From Endozoicomonas sp. G2_1 (GTDB taxonomy: Bacteria > Pseudomonadota > Gammaproteobacteria > Enterobacterales > Alteromonadaceae), in assembly GCF_017744155.1 (NCBI RefSeq), contig NZ_JAGHQT010000004.1, positions 221,895-285,894 on the forward strand: DNA of 64,000 bases. The letters run 5' to 3'. Positions 37,040-45,400 of this stretch are shown piece after piece. Numbering within the stretch: the stretch's first letter is position 1; every line of letters starts with the position of its first letter. Both the position numbers and the translations under genes were made by a program. A model generated the notes under the pieces. It was not told where the DNA came from. It ran no database searches and was given only the letters and a program-made list of their open reading frames with translations.

Positions 37040-38542
37040 ATGACAATTAAACAAGTTCCATTAATTATTGATGGCGAACGTGTACAGTCAGCATCCAAAA
37101 ACTGGTTAGACGTATTGAATCCGGCAACGCAAGAAGTGGTTGCTCAAGTGCCGATGGCAACACTAGACGAAGTAGACAGAGCGATAGACAGTGCTAACCG
37201 AGCTTTTAAAACATGGTCGAAAGTCTCACTGACTCAGCGCATGAGAGTGATGCTTAAATTTCAACATTTGATCCAAGAGCATACCGATGAGCTAGCGGGC
37301 TTGATCACTGAAGAGCATGGTAAAACGCTTCCTGATGCCGAAGGTGAAGTAGGTCGAGCGTTAGAAGCTATTGAAAACGCTTGCTCAATTACGCGATTGC
37401 AGTTGGGGCAAATGGCAAATAATGCTGCTACTGGAGTCGACGTTTACACCTTGAATCAACCACTGGGGGTTGGAGTCGGTATTACCGCGTTTAATTTTCC
37501 TGTGATGTTACCAGCGTTTATGTTTCCAGCGGCCATTGCTTGTGGCAACAGTTTTGTGCTCAAACCGTCCGAGCAAGATCCATCCGCTAGTGTTCGTCTT
37601 GTTGAGTTAGCCATCGAGGCAGGTTTGCCACCAGGAGTGCTAAATGTTGTGCACGGTGGACCAGAAGTCGCTGAACGTTTGTGCCAACACCAAGCAGTAA
37701 AAGCCGTTTCTTTCATTGGCTCTAGTCATGTTGGTAGCCAGATATACAAGCATGCGAGTGACTATGGCAAACGAGCACAATGTATGATGGGGGCAAAAAA
37801 CCATATGGTCATTATGCCTGACGCCAATAAAGATAGAGCGATAAATGATTTACTCGGATCCGCATTTGGTGCCGCCGGTCAGCGTTGTATGGCGAATCCA
37901 GTCACTATTTTAGTGGGCGAAGCACGAGCTTGGTTACCTGAAATAGCAGAGCGTGCCAAGCTGTTAAAAGTTGGGCCAGGCACGCAGCGAGATGCTGATC
38001 TCGGTCCTGTTATTTCACCACAGGCTAAAGCAAGAATTGTTAATTTACTTAACTCAGGTGTTGAGCAGGGCGCTGAACTATTAGTTGACGGTCGAAACTG
38101 TCAAGTCGAAGGATATCCAAATGGCAACTTCGTTGGTCCTACTATGTTCACTAAAGTCACCACTGATATGGATATTTATCAACAGGAAATTTTTGGTCCT
38201 GCCTTGTGTGTGCTAGAGGCAGAAACCTTAGAACAAGCGATTGATATTATTAATGCTAATCCCAACGGTAATGGCACGAGCCTTTTTACATCGTCAGGCT
38301 GGGCTGCGAGAAAATTTGAAAATGATATTGATGTTGGCCAAGTGGGGATCAATGTACCAATTCCTGTACCAGTGGCGTACTTTAGCTTTACAGGTTCACG
38401 CGCATCAAAATTAGGTGACTTAGGTCCAAACGGTAGCCAAGTGGTTCAATTTTGGACGCAAACAAAAACGGTGACAAGCCGATGGTTTGAACCGGACCAC
38501 CAAGACGGTGCTCAAGTACACACCACGATTAGTTTAAAGTAA
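37040..38542 (+). CDS. mmsA: CoA-acylating methylmalonate-semialdehyde dehydrogenase
   Basis: A 500-residue aldehyde dehydrogenase that makes propionyl-CoA or acetyl-CoA from (methyl)malonate semialdehyde in valine and myo-inositol/beta-alanine breakdown. The MmsA-type catalytic cysteine motif is [10 protein letters not shown]; the cofactor region shows [24 protein letters not shown] and KPSEQDPS. The C-terminus [17 protein letters not shown] is specific to this subfamily. No mmsB or other valine-pathway gene is adjacent. Confidence 0.95.
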   Translation: MTIKQVPLIIDGERVQSASKNWLDVLNPATQEVVAQVPMATLDEVDRAIDSANRAFKTWSKVSLTQRMRVMLKFQHLIQEHTDELAGLITEEHGKTLPDAEGEVGRALEAIENACSITRLQLGQMANNAATGVDVYTLNQPLGVGVGITAFNFPVMLPAFMFPAAIACGNSFVLKPSEQDPSASVRLVELAIEAGLPPGVLNVVHGGPEVAERLCQHQAVKAVSFIGSSHVGSQIYKHASDYGKRAQCMMGAKNHMVIMPDANKDRAINDLLGSAFGAAGQRCMANPVTILVGEARAWLPEIAERAKLLKVGPGTQRDADLGPVISPQAKARIVNLLNSGVEQGAELLVDGRNCQVEGYPNGNFVGPTMFTKVTTDMDIYQQEIFGPALCVLEAETLEQAIDIINANPNGNGTSLFTSSGWAARKFENDIDVGQVGINVPIPVPVAYFSFTGSRASKLGDLGPNGSQVVQFWTQTKTVTSRWFEPDHQDGAQVHTTISLK

Positions 38543-38550
38543 ATAATAAT

Positions 38551-38577
38551 AAAGCCTGCTAATTGCAGGCTTTTTTA
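38551..38577 (+). terminator. Rho-independent terminator of mmsA
   Basis: AAAGCCTGC pairs with GCAGGCTTT over a five-base loop and a T run follows. It lies nine bases after the stop codon, between mmsA and the converging prsT. Confidence 0.92.
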
Positions 38578-38606
38578 TTTATCAGTCTTTATTTGCTAAT
38601 TTGGGG

Positions 38607-41384
38607 CTATTGCTTTTTTAGTTCTTCTAGCAAACTTTTGGTTTGCTCACTTTCGGCAAAATCAACATTGAGATCTAACGCATCTTGTAGCGACTTTATT
38701 GCTTCTCCCGTCCGAGCTAATTTATTGAGGGTGTAACCAAGGTGATAATTTACCGCAGGATCATTTGAATTAAGCGTATAGGCTTGCCTTAGCAATGCTA
38801 AGCCTTGTTCTAGCTTACCTTGTTTGGTCGCAATCCAGCCATTGGTGTCTAATATTGCTGTGTTATTATCACTTAACTCAAGCGCTTGTTGAGCGTACTG
38901 TTCTGCTTGTGTGATGTCGTCATTGATAAAAATATTGGCTAAGTTATTAAAAATAAAAGCCTTGTTTGGAATTTCTGCTTGTTCAATTAAGATCAAATAA
39001 TGCCCTTTTGCTTTGTCCAGCTGTTGCTGGTTTAGGTAAAAATCTGCTAATAGGTTTCGGCTAAAATGCAAGTCTGTTTGCTTAGCTAGCGTTGACTCAA
39101 GTGTTTGTGAAAATTGCTTGTGCCCTATATTGCTGAGTGTTAATTGGTAGCTTTTGATTAGCGCTTTGTCAAAATAAGGTGTCAGTTTATAGGCGCTGAT
39201 ATATTTGTTAAAAGCTGCTTTTTTCTTATTGCTTTTGGCTAGAACGTCACCTTCTAAAACCTTAACGTTGGCGTTGTTATTACCAAGCTTTTGTCTGAGT
39301 TTAGCAATAATATTTTGTGCATCTGAAGTTTTATTCAGCTGAATCGCTAACTGAGCTTGTTCGAATTGATAAACCAAGTGTTCCGGTTGTTTCGCTGCTG
39401 CTTTTTGAATACTGTTATAAGCGCCAGCTAAGTCACCAATTTGCTGTTGTAATTGAGCTAATCTAAAAAATTGTTCTGCGCTTTCGGCAACGCCAATAGC
39501 GATACCAACATTTTTTTGTGCCAGTGATAGTTGGTTAGTGCGAATGTAAATAAAAGCTTTGTCTGCAACGTCAGAGAAGTGCAAAAATCTTAGTTTTGAT
39601 AGCCTGTTCAGCTCGACAAGTGCTTCTTCGTAGTTGCCGTTATTCATGTATATCTGTGCTAAGACGGTAGCGACTTCTATATTTTTAGCATCGATGTTTT
39701 GTGTACTTTTCAACTGTAAGATAGCTTGCTCTGTTGAGCCACTATCTCGCAGTAATTTAGCATGAAGTACCTGTGCATCAGCACTGTCAGGGACGTCATT
39801 TAATAAGCTCTTTACGATATCAAGCGCTTGTTGCGTGTTGTTTAGTGCAGCGTGTGCAGTTGCGCTGTTGAATCGTGCAGAAAAATTACTCGAATCCTGT
39901 ATTAGTATTTTGTCAAATAAATGAAGCGCTTGTTGCCACTGTTCTTGTTTGAGTGCAATTAGGCCTGATAGCATTAAAAAATCTATGCTACTTGGGTTCT
40001 CTTGCAACAAGGTTGACGCGACTTTTTGGGCTGACTCGAAATCTCCTTTAGTGATAAATATGAGGCCAGTTGTCATCGCATAACTGCTAATATTCGTCTG
40101 CGGCTTGTGATTGCTGAGCAGAGATAACGCATCGTTGTAGCGTTTAGATTTCGCGAGCACGTTTGCTTTCATCAAGACAAATCTATCATCATTACTAAAA
40201 TCTCTCGCAAGCTTTTCCAATAAATACTCTGCTTTGAACATCCGATTATTATTTAGATAAATATCAACCAATTTAAGTGATAAAACTAAATCAGAAATTA
40301 TTGCCAGCTCTTTTTGTTCGAGTAGATCTTCTGCTTTATCGAATTGTTTTTGTTGAATGTAAATGTTCGAGAGCATGCTGATTGCGGTTAAGTCGTTTGG
40401 TGATAGCTTGAGGTACTGCTTTAGATTGGTTTGCGCTAACTCGAAGTTGTTTTGCAGATATGCAGCAGCTGCTGTGACATAAATGAGAGTCATGTCTTCA
40501 GCACGTTGCTGGTCAGAAAGCTGCGACAGTTTGTCACTTACTTGACTCAATACTTCAAGTGCTTCGCTTTCTTGCGCGGAGTCTTTTAACACTTGGCTTT
40601 TGAGCAAGTTAACAAAAGGATCGTCAGGCGTATCTTTAAGGATTTTTTCTAGCAGCTCTTGAGCTTCCGCTAAGTAACCTAATAGAGAATACTGATAGGC
40701 GAGAGCTCTTTGAATAATGGGATCTTCGCCTGATAATTCCATCGCAGAACGGTAGTGTTTCAAAGCTAAGCTTTGTTTGCCCATTTGTTTAGCGAGCTGC
40801 CCTTTTAAATACCAAATATGGCTGTGCGCGGGCAGTTTTTGACCAGCACTATTTAATATTTTTTCTACTTCAGTAAAGTGTTGTTGAGATAATTCGAAGT
40901 TAGCTAAACTAGAAATAGCTCTGATATCAAGAGGCGCTAGTCGATACGCTTTGTTGTACTCGATTCGCGCTTGTTCAATGTTTTCGATAGCAACGTATGC
41001 GTTGCCTTTATACAAAATTAGGTTAAGTTGATTTTCAATACTTAACTTACTACTCTCTTTTATAGCTAGTAGCTTATCGAAATCATTAGTTATCAATAAG
41101 GCTGCCGCAAGCTCTCTCAGGTATAAATTAATATCTGCACCTTGCATTCCTGCTTCTTCTAGCACGGATATACCATCGTCGTAAAAGCCTTCCTCGATTA
41201 AAATTTTCCCCATAAGAAGTTTGGCGGGTAAATTATCTGGTTGAGAATTCAGTGCATTTTTTAAATGAATATAAGCTTCATCTACTTTTTGGTTGTTAAA
41301 CGCTGTTAGCGCTTTTTCGTAGTCACTGTTGGCAAGAGCTAGGCACGAGTAGAATGATATGAAACAACAGAGCAAATAACGCAT
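38607..41384 (-). CDS. prsT: PEP-CTERM system TPR-repeat protein PrsT
   Basis: A 925-residue secreted or periplasmic protein with a signal peptide (LLCCFISFYSCLALANS) and then tetratricopeptide repeats over nearly the whole length (e.g. PDNLPAKLLMGKILIEEG, SAVNYHLGYTLNKLARTGEAIKSLQDALDL-like blocks near the end). Length, architecture and proximity to a PEP-CTERM gene match PrsT, which accompanies exosortase (XrtA) systems and exopolysaccharide export. The exosortase itself is not in the window. It lies downstream of the PEP-CTERM gene, separated by a terminator. Confidence 0.82.
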   Translation of the reverse strand: MRYLLCCFISFYSCLALANSDYEKALTAFNNQKVDEAYIHLKNALNSQPDNLPAKLLMGKILIEEGFYDDGISVLEEAGMQGADINLYLRELAAALLITNDFDKLLAIKESSKLSIENQLNLILYKGNAYVAIENIEQARIEYNKAYRLAPLDIRAISSLANFELSQQHFTEVEKILNSAGQKLPAHSHIWYLKGQLAKQMGKQSLALKHYRSAMELSGEDPIIQRALAYQYSLLGYLAEAQELLEKILKDTPDDPFVNLLKSQVLKDSAQESEALEVLSQVSDKLSQLSDQQRAEDMTLIYVTAAAAYLQNNFELAQTNLKQYLKLSPNDLTAISMLSNIYIQQKQFDKAEDLLEQKELAIISDLVLSLKLVDIYLNNNRMFKAEYLLEKLARDFSNDDRFVLMKANVLAKSKRYNDALSLLSNHKPQTNISSYAMTTGLIFITKGDFESAQKVASTLLQENPSSIDFLMLSGLIALKQEQWQQALHLFDKILIQDSSNFSARFNSATAHAALNNTQQALDIVKSLLNDVPDSADAQVLHAKLLRDSGSTEQAILQLKSTQNIDAKNIEVATVLAQIYMNNGNYEEALVELNRLSKLRFLHFSDVADKAFIYIRTNQLSLAQKNVGIAIGVAESAEQFFRLAQLQQQIGDLAGAYNSIQKAAAKQPEHLVYQFEQAQLAIQLNKTSDAQNIIAKLRQKLGNNNANVKVLEGDVLAKSNKKKAAFNKYISAYKLTPYFDKALIKSYQLTLSNIGHKQFSQTLESTLAKQTDLHFSRNLLADFYLNQQQLDKAKGHYLILIEQAEIPNKAFIFNNLANIFINDDITQAEQYAQQALELSDNNTAILDTNGWIATKQGKLEQGLALLRQAYTLNSNDPAVNYHLGYTLNKLARTGEAIKSLQDALDLNVDFAESEQTKSLLEELKKQ

Positions 41385-41435
41385 AAAGTAAAGTACTCTC
41401 AGAATTTTATTTAATTGTAGTTAGTTATTTAATAA

Positions 41436-41467
41436 TAAAAAAAAAAGATGGCTAAGCCATCTTTTTT
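41436..41467 (-). terminator. Rho-independent terminator between the PEP-CTERM gene and prsT
   Basis: AAAAAAGATGGC (41441-41452) pairs with GCCATCTTTTTT (41456-41467), a 12-bp stem with a three-base loop. Read on the minus strand it is followed by a long T run, so it ends the PEP-CTERM transcript 20 bases after its stop codon. Confidence 0.92.
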
Positions 41468-41486
41468 CGATAATTGGGTTTATTAG

Positions 41487-42227
41487 TTAAGCCTTTTTTA
41501 CTCTGCGCCCAGCAAGAGCTATTAAAGCTAGTCCAAATACTAACAGCACGCTTGGTTCTGAAACTTCTGTAGTTGGTAACTTTTTCGTAAAAGACACCGT
41601 TTCCAGTTTAAAACCACCATGTTTAATATGATCTAACGAACCGAATACACTGTTAAATGCGCCTATCAACCAATATCTAGATGTTGAGCCAACATTATTG
41701 TTAATAAAGTATCCTGTATTGTTGGCGTTACGAGTAATCGCTGATGAACCAGACCCCGTTGAGTACAGATTACTTGCGACTTGTTGCCATGTTAATCCAG
41801 TTAGGCTACCGCTGAATTTACTTTCATCCAATGCTGCGTAACTCACCCCCAAGTTACCTGAAGTCAAGTAACCAAATGTCGCACCAGTTAAGTTTACTGA
41901 GTGAGTAAAATCTACCAAAAAGAAGTCGTAGTCATTACCACCAGAGTAGTTATCAGCAGTGTGTCCATCACCGCCGTCACGGTTAGTAATACCCCAACCA
42001 CCGTAGTAACGAGCCAAATATCTTGCTTGTTCTATTTTATTATCTTTTCGTCCACCAGTATCAGCCCATGCTGTTGCATTAACTTTACCTGTACTATCTG
42101 TAATTTGATTGTATGTATGGCCTTGGCGACCATAATTGGTAAAATCTGCAGTTTGACTTCCGGCAACGGCTACATTGGCTAAGGTTATTAGTGCGCTTAC
42201 TGTGAGTAGTTTCAGGATATTAACCAT
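41487..42227 (-). CDS. PEP-CTERM sorting-domain surface protein
   Basis: A 246-residue exported protein with a cleavable signal peptide (cleavage near ANVAVAGS). The C-terminus has the exosortase sorting signal: motif SEPS (variant of PEPS/VPEP), a hydrophobic helix VLLVFGLALIALAG and a basic end RRVKKA. The middle is Gly/Asn/Ser-rich and lacks a catalytic motif, which suits an adhesin, matrix or biofilm protein. It is expected to be cut and anchored by an exosortase encoded elsewhere. It has its own sigma-54-type promoter. Confidence 0.9.
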   Translation of the reverse strand: MVNILKLLTVSALITLANVAVAGSQTADFTNYGRQGHTYNQITDSTGKVNATAWADTGGRKDNKIEQARYLARYYGGWGITNRDGGDGHTADNYSGGNDYDFFLVDFTHSVNLTGATFGYLTSGNLGVSYAALDESKFSGSLTGLTWQQVASNLYSTGSGSSAITRNANNTGYFINNNVGSTSRYWLIGAFNSVFGSLDHIKHGGFKLETVSFTKKLPTTEVSEPSVLLVFGLALIALAGRRVKKA

Positions 42228-42274
42228 TTACAGCTCCGAGTTAATATTAAAATTATGTGGGTCACAACTAATTT

Positions 42275-42290
42275 AGCAAAATGCGTGCCT
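42275..42290 (-). promoter_or_regulatory. sigma-54 (-24/-12) promoter of the PEP-CTERM gene
   Basis: On the minus strand the sequence is AGGCACGCATTTTGCT. It matches TGGCACG-N4-TTGC(A/T) in all positions but the first and last-but-variable base, and the GG (42289-42288) and GC (42277-42276) are separated by exactly ten bases. It ends 48 bases upstream of the start codon. In exosortase systems the PrsK/PrsR pair is thought to act with sigma-54. Confidence 0.82.
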
Positions 42291-42504
42291 AAAATAAGTT
42301 GTTGTTTTTTATTGTATTTATTTGTTTTGTTGTTCTTGTTGTAAAGAAAGATGACAGCTTACTAGATTTTTGGCAAATTTATTTGTGACCGGTGATACTG
42401 GCTCTACAAATGCTTTAGTGTTAGTTGATAGCCATTATGTAAAATTAATTTTTCGACTATTTTGTTATAATGGCCCAAGTTTTATTTTTTGTATAGGAAG
42501 GCCA

Positions 42505-42783
42505 ATGGCAGTTGCATGTGCGAGACATATTTTAGTTAAATCAGAAAAGAAAGCACAAGAACTTAAAGTCTTGTTAGAAAAAGGCAAAGATTTTGGCGAG
42601 TTAGCCAAAAAGCATTCAACTTGTCCATCGGGTAAAAAAGGTGGTGATTTAGGGGAATTTAGGCGTGGTCAAATGGTTAAACAATTTGATGACGTTGTCT
42701 TTAAAAAGGAAGTATTAAAAATTCATGGCCCGGTGAAAACCAAATTTGGTTTTCATTTGATTCAAACCATTTATCGCCAATAA
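42505..42783 (+). CDS. ppiC: parvulin-type peptidyl-prolyl cis-trans isomerase
   Basis: A 92-residue cytoplasmic PpiC-like rotamase made of a single parvulin domain: [49 protein letters not shown] and [11 protein letters not shown]. Start at 42505 is set by AGGAAG just upstream and by the length of E. coli PpiC (93). The frame is open further upstream but that part has no homology and overlaps the promoter of the PEP-CTERM gene. Confidence 0.93.
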   Translation: MAVACARHILVKSEKKAQELKVLLEKGKDFGELAKKHSTCPSGKKGGDLGEFRRGQMVKQFDDVVFKKEVLKIHGPVKTKFGFHLIQTIYRQ

Positions 42784-42798
42784 ATTAATTGGGTTTCG

Positions 42799-42963
42799 TT
42801 AGTAATCGTTTTCTTCATTGTCGCGCTTATCTAGCTGCTGATTGCGCTGTTTGATCTCTTTGAGCTGCTCGTCAGTTAAGTTAAATTTTTTAGCTGACTG
42901 TTTTAACAGCAGTATTCCGCTAACAATGACGCCAAATGAGATAATAACTATTAGCCAAACCAT
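42799..42963 (-). CDS. small DUF2897-like single-pass membrane protein
   Basis: A 54-residue open frame reads MVWLIVIISFGVIVSGILLL followed by a charged tail with a helix-like stretch (QLKEIKQRNQQLDKRDNEEN). One N-terminal membrane helix plus a short cytoplasmic coil is the pattern of the DUF2897 family of gamma-proteobacteria. AAGG precedes the ATG by about nine bases. Function is unknown. It is just downstream, on the opposite strand, of ppiC. Confidence 0.75.
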   Translation of the reverse strand: MVWLIVIISFGVIVSGILLLKQSAKKFNLTDEQLKEIKQRNQQLDKRDNEENDY

Positions 42964-43036
42964 AATACCGGTACCTTAATTTAACTTGGTTGCTAATGTA
43001 TCACGTTGGCGGCTGGTTCATAGTATTTTATCTCAT

Positions 43037-43072
43037 AAAAAAAGAGCAACGCTATTGGTTGCTCTTTTTTGT
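43037..43072 (-). terminator. Rho-independent terminator of the Yip1-family gene
   Basis: AAAAAAGAGCAAC and GTTGCTCTTTTTT form a strong stem over a seven-base loop with A and T runs on both sides, so it can work in both directions. It lies about 20 bases after the stop of the minus-strand Yip1 gene. Confidence 0.9.
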
Positions 43073-43092
43073 TTTTACTCGTTTTTCAGTGA

Positions 43093-43692
43093 TCAGGCGA
43101 CATATTCAGGCCCTAAGCCCATGCTCCACAAAATCGCCGATGCGGCCATAATACTCACGAGTAGCACTAAACCACAAGTTACCACTGAGCTTGCGTATAT
43201 AAAGCCTTTTTCTTCTGGGATGTTCATCATGATTGGCACGCCAGAATAGAGCAAGTAAACAGAGTAACTCAACGCCACCAAGCCAGCGCAAACGAAAAAC
43301 CATAACACCGGATAAAGCGCTGCAATACCAACCATTAATAATGGCGTTGCTGTGTATGCGGCGAGTTCCAGTGATTGGGTAAAATCTGGTGATGAATCAA
43401 ACGTTTTTGCCATCCAGTGAATTAGGTAGGCAAGTGCAAAAACACCAACAATCAGCGCAAAGTACATGGCAACTGACATGATCATTGCACTGGTGCTAGT
43501 GAGTTTGATCGGATCGCCGGCTCCTATGGTCCAGCCGATATGAGCTGCGGCATAATAGCCACAAATTGATGGAATTAACGCAACGGTTAATATGTGGGCA
43601 AGACTATAAAATAAACTCTCGTGACGCTTTTCTATGGTTTGCCATTCTTCTCTTGGATGGGCGTACAATCCCCAAATATGGTTTAGGATCAT
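43093..43692 (-). CDS. Yip1-family membrane protein
   Basis: A 199-residue inner-membrane protein with five to six hydrophobic helices, starting MILNHIWGLYAHPREEW, the typical N-terminus of the Yip1/DUF1282 family (short amphipathic part ending in a W, then membrane). The molecular function is unknown. It is monocistronic. Confidence 0.8.
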   Translation of the reverse strand: MILNHIWGLYAHPREEWQTIEKRHESLFYSLAHILTVALIPSICGYYAAAHIGWTIGAGDPIKLTSTSAMIMSVAMYFALIVGVFALAYLIHWMAKTFDSSPDFTQSLELAAYTATPLLMVGIAALYPVLWFFVCAGLVALSYSVYLLYSGVPIMMNIPEEKGFIYASSVVTCGLVLLVSIMAASAILWSMGLGPEYVA

Positions 43693-43988
43693 AGTTATTT
43701 TCCTCTCGCTGTCCCCAATTTCAGATATTGTTCAGCTCTTTTGCGCTGATAAACAATACCCCGTTTATCGACATTCTTTTTATTGGTTTATTGTTGTTGT
43801 TTTTTTAGTCGATAGTTTATTTATGTCGGATGGCAACAGTTTCGTCAAGAACTGTCTTAAAAATAACCATAGAAAAGCACAGGTTTTACAGTTTATGACA
43901 AACTTTGACGAAATTAGACAGCTTTTTAAATGTCGCTGCTATTTTGAGAGCAGGACTAGAACAATTGAAGATAATGGAGGAAGTGGCC
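43693..43988. other. intergenic stretch without recognisable gene
   Basis: This AT-rich stretch between the Yip1 gene and a small hypothetical gene shows no credible coding frame with a ribosome binding site, no hairpin with a T run and no repeat. It contains the Yip1 gene promoter by position. Confidence 0.5.
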
Positions 43989-44264
43989 TTAGCTGACCTT
44001 AACACGTACGACTCGCATGATATCAATATCAAAGCCGGCGACAGACTCTGTGTCTGAGTAATAAGTCAGGTTAACTCGCTGTCCAGCCAGCGAGCGGTAT
44101 GCTTGTTTTCGCTTGTATTTAAAGGGAACATCAATTCCATCAAGCATTACTGTATTGAGAAACCAATCATCTTGCTCGCGTTGAACGTGAGAGATCACTT
44201 TTACATGCTCACTGTGAATGAGCTTCTGGTGTTTATTTAATAAGGTTTTGACTTCTTTTGACAT
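43989..44264 (-). CDS. small conserved-looking protein, function unknown
   Basis: A 91-residue soluble, basic protein without signal peptide or membrane helix. It reads as alternating beta strands (HVKVISHVQREQDDWFLNTVML, QRVNLTYYSD, VRVKV) after a helical N-terminus. I recognise no family. An upstream palindrome, GGACATA-N4-TATGTCC, may be its operator. Confidence 0.6.
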   Translation of the reverse strand: MSKEVKTLLNKHQKLIHSEHVKVISHVQREQDDWFLNTVMLDGIDVPFKYKRKQAYRSLAGQRVNLTYYSDTESVAGFDIDIMRVVRVKVS

Positions 44265-44288
44265 CGACGTTGGTCATTTATTTCTGCT

Positions 44289-44306
44289 GGACATAAAAAT
44301 ATGTCC
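44289..44306. promoter_or_regulatory. palindrome upstream of the small hypothetical gene
   Basis: GGACATA and TATGTCC form a perfect 7-bp dyad around AAAA, 25 bases upstream of the minus-strand gene start. It could be an operator or a hairpin in the leader. Confidence 0.4.
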
Positions 44307-44460
44307 TTTGATTGTCCTGCTACTTTATCACTAAACAGTGATGCTTGTGTCGATAAATATTGATCTATTGCAAGGTGATATAAGTTAACTCAGCACTTAG
44401 CTAGCGTATATGGTAATATTGCCCCGTTTTTGTTATTCACTTATTTGCACTGAGGTTTTT

Positions 44461-45219
44461 GTGTCGGTTCAAGCATTACTCGCGCCTGTTTTATCTTTTC
44501 TCAAATGTTCAACACCAGAGGCTTGGTTGGAAAAAGCGCGACAACCGGAAAACCTAACGGTATTGCTAACTGACCATATGATTTGTGAGTTAAAGGCGGC
44601 GCAAACTGCGATGTATTTGATTCGCAAATACGCGGTTGACAAAGAAAGTGGTGATGCCTTGTTGGCTTGGTTAGCGCCTTATGAAGAGTTTATTTACCGA
44701 AAAAATGGCACCCTTGAAGAACTTGCAAACAAAAACACCTTATCAAAACAAATTTTACCGAAAAGCGATTCCGCCTACGGCCAAGATCTGATTGATAAAA
44801 TGGTACTTTTGATTAAAGAAGAATTACATCACTTTTATCAAGTTTTTGAGATCATGGAAAACCGCGGCATCAGCTACCAGAGCATAACGCCAAGTCGTTA
44901 TGCCAAGGGCATGATTCGCCACGTTACGAGTTATGAACCGAATACGTTAGTCGATAAGTTGATTATTGGTGCCTATATCGAAGCGCGCTCTTGTGAACGT
45001 TTTGCTAAATTAGCGCCAATGCTAGACGATGAACTACACAAGTTTTATATCTCTTTGTTGCGCTCTGAAGCCAGACATTACCAAGATTACCTAACACTCG
45101 CCGAACAAATAGCCGGTCGAGATATTAGTGATAGAGTTCAATTTTTTGGCGAGCTTGAGGCTGAACTAATTCTAAGCGACGATCAAGATTTTAAGTTTCA
45201 CAGTGGTACACCTGTATAA
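44461..45219 (+). CDS. miaE: tRNA-(ms2io6A)-hydroxylase MiaE
   Basis: A 252-residue diiron monooxygenase that hydroxylates the isopentenyl side chain of ms2i6A37 in tRNA. Diiron ligands are visible in a four-helix pattern: CELKAAQTA, KEELHHFYQV (ExxH), EARSCERF and RSEARHYQDY (ExxH). The GTG at 44461 is preferred because GAGG lies five bases upstream and it gives the usual N-terminus; an ATG at 44410 in frame would add 17 residues. Confidence 0.93.
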   Translation: MSVQALLAPVLSFLKCSTPEAWLEKARQPENLTVLLTDHMICELKAAQTAMYLIRKYAVDKESGDALLAWLAPYEEFIYRKNGTLEELANKNTLSKQILPKSDSAYGQDLIDKMVLLIKEELHHFYQVFEIMENRGISYQSITPSRYAKGMIRHVTSYEPNTLVDKLIIGAYIEARSCERFAKLAPMLDDELHKFYISLLRSEARHYQDYLTLAEQIAGRDISDRVQFFGELEAELILSDDQDFKFHSGTPV

Positions 45220-45400
45220 CTTTATGTATGAATTCAAACCACATAAATTCACATTAATCAGATGACTGTTGACCAAACACTTTTCTTAAATATGCGTTTG
45301 GTTGACATAATTTCTTGCATTATTTTCATTAAGGCCACTTGGTTGCTCGTTAAATAGTCGTTATGATTATTTACAAACTAATAACAATGAGTGACCACCA

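Noticed and set aside
42370..42504. Upstream extension of ppiC
   Set aside because: The frame is open, but the part before 42505 lacks parvulin homology, and AGGAAG marks the internal ATG.
43634..43996. Plus-strand open frame upstream of the Yip1 gene
   Set aside because: It overlaps two minus-strand genes, has no ribosome binding site and no recognisable domain.
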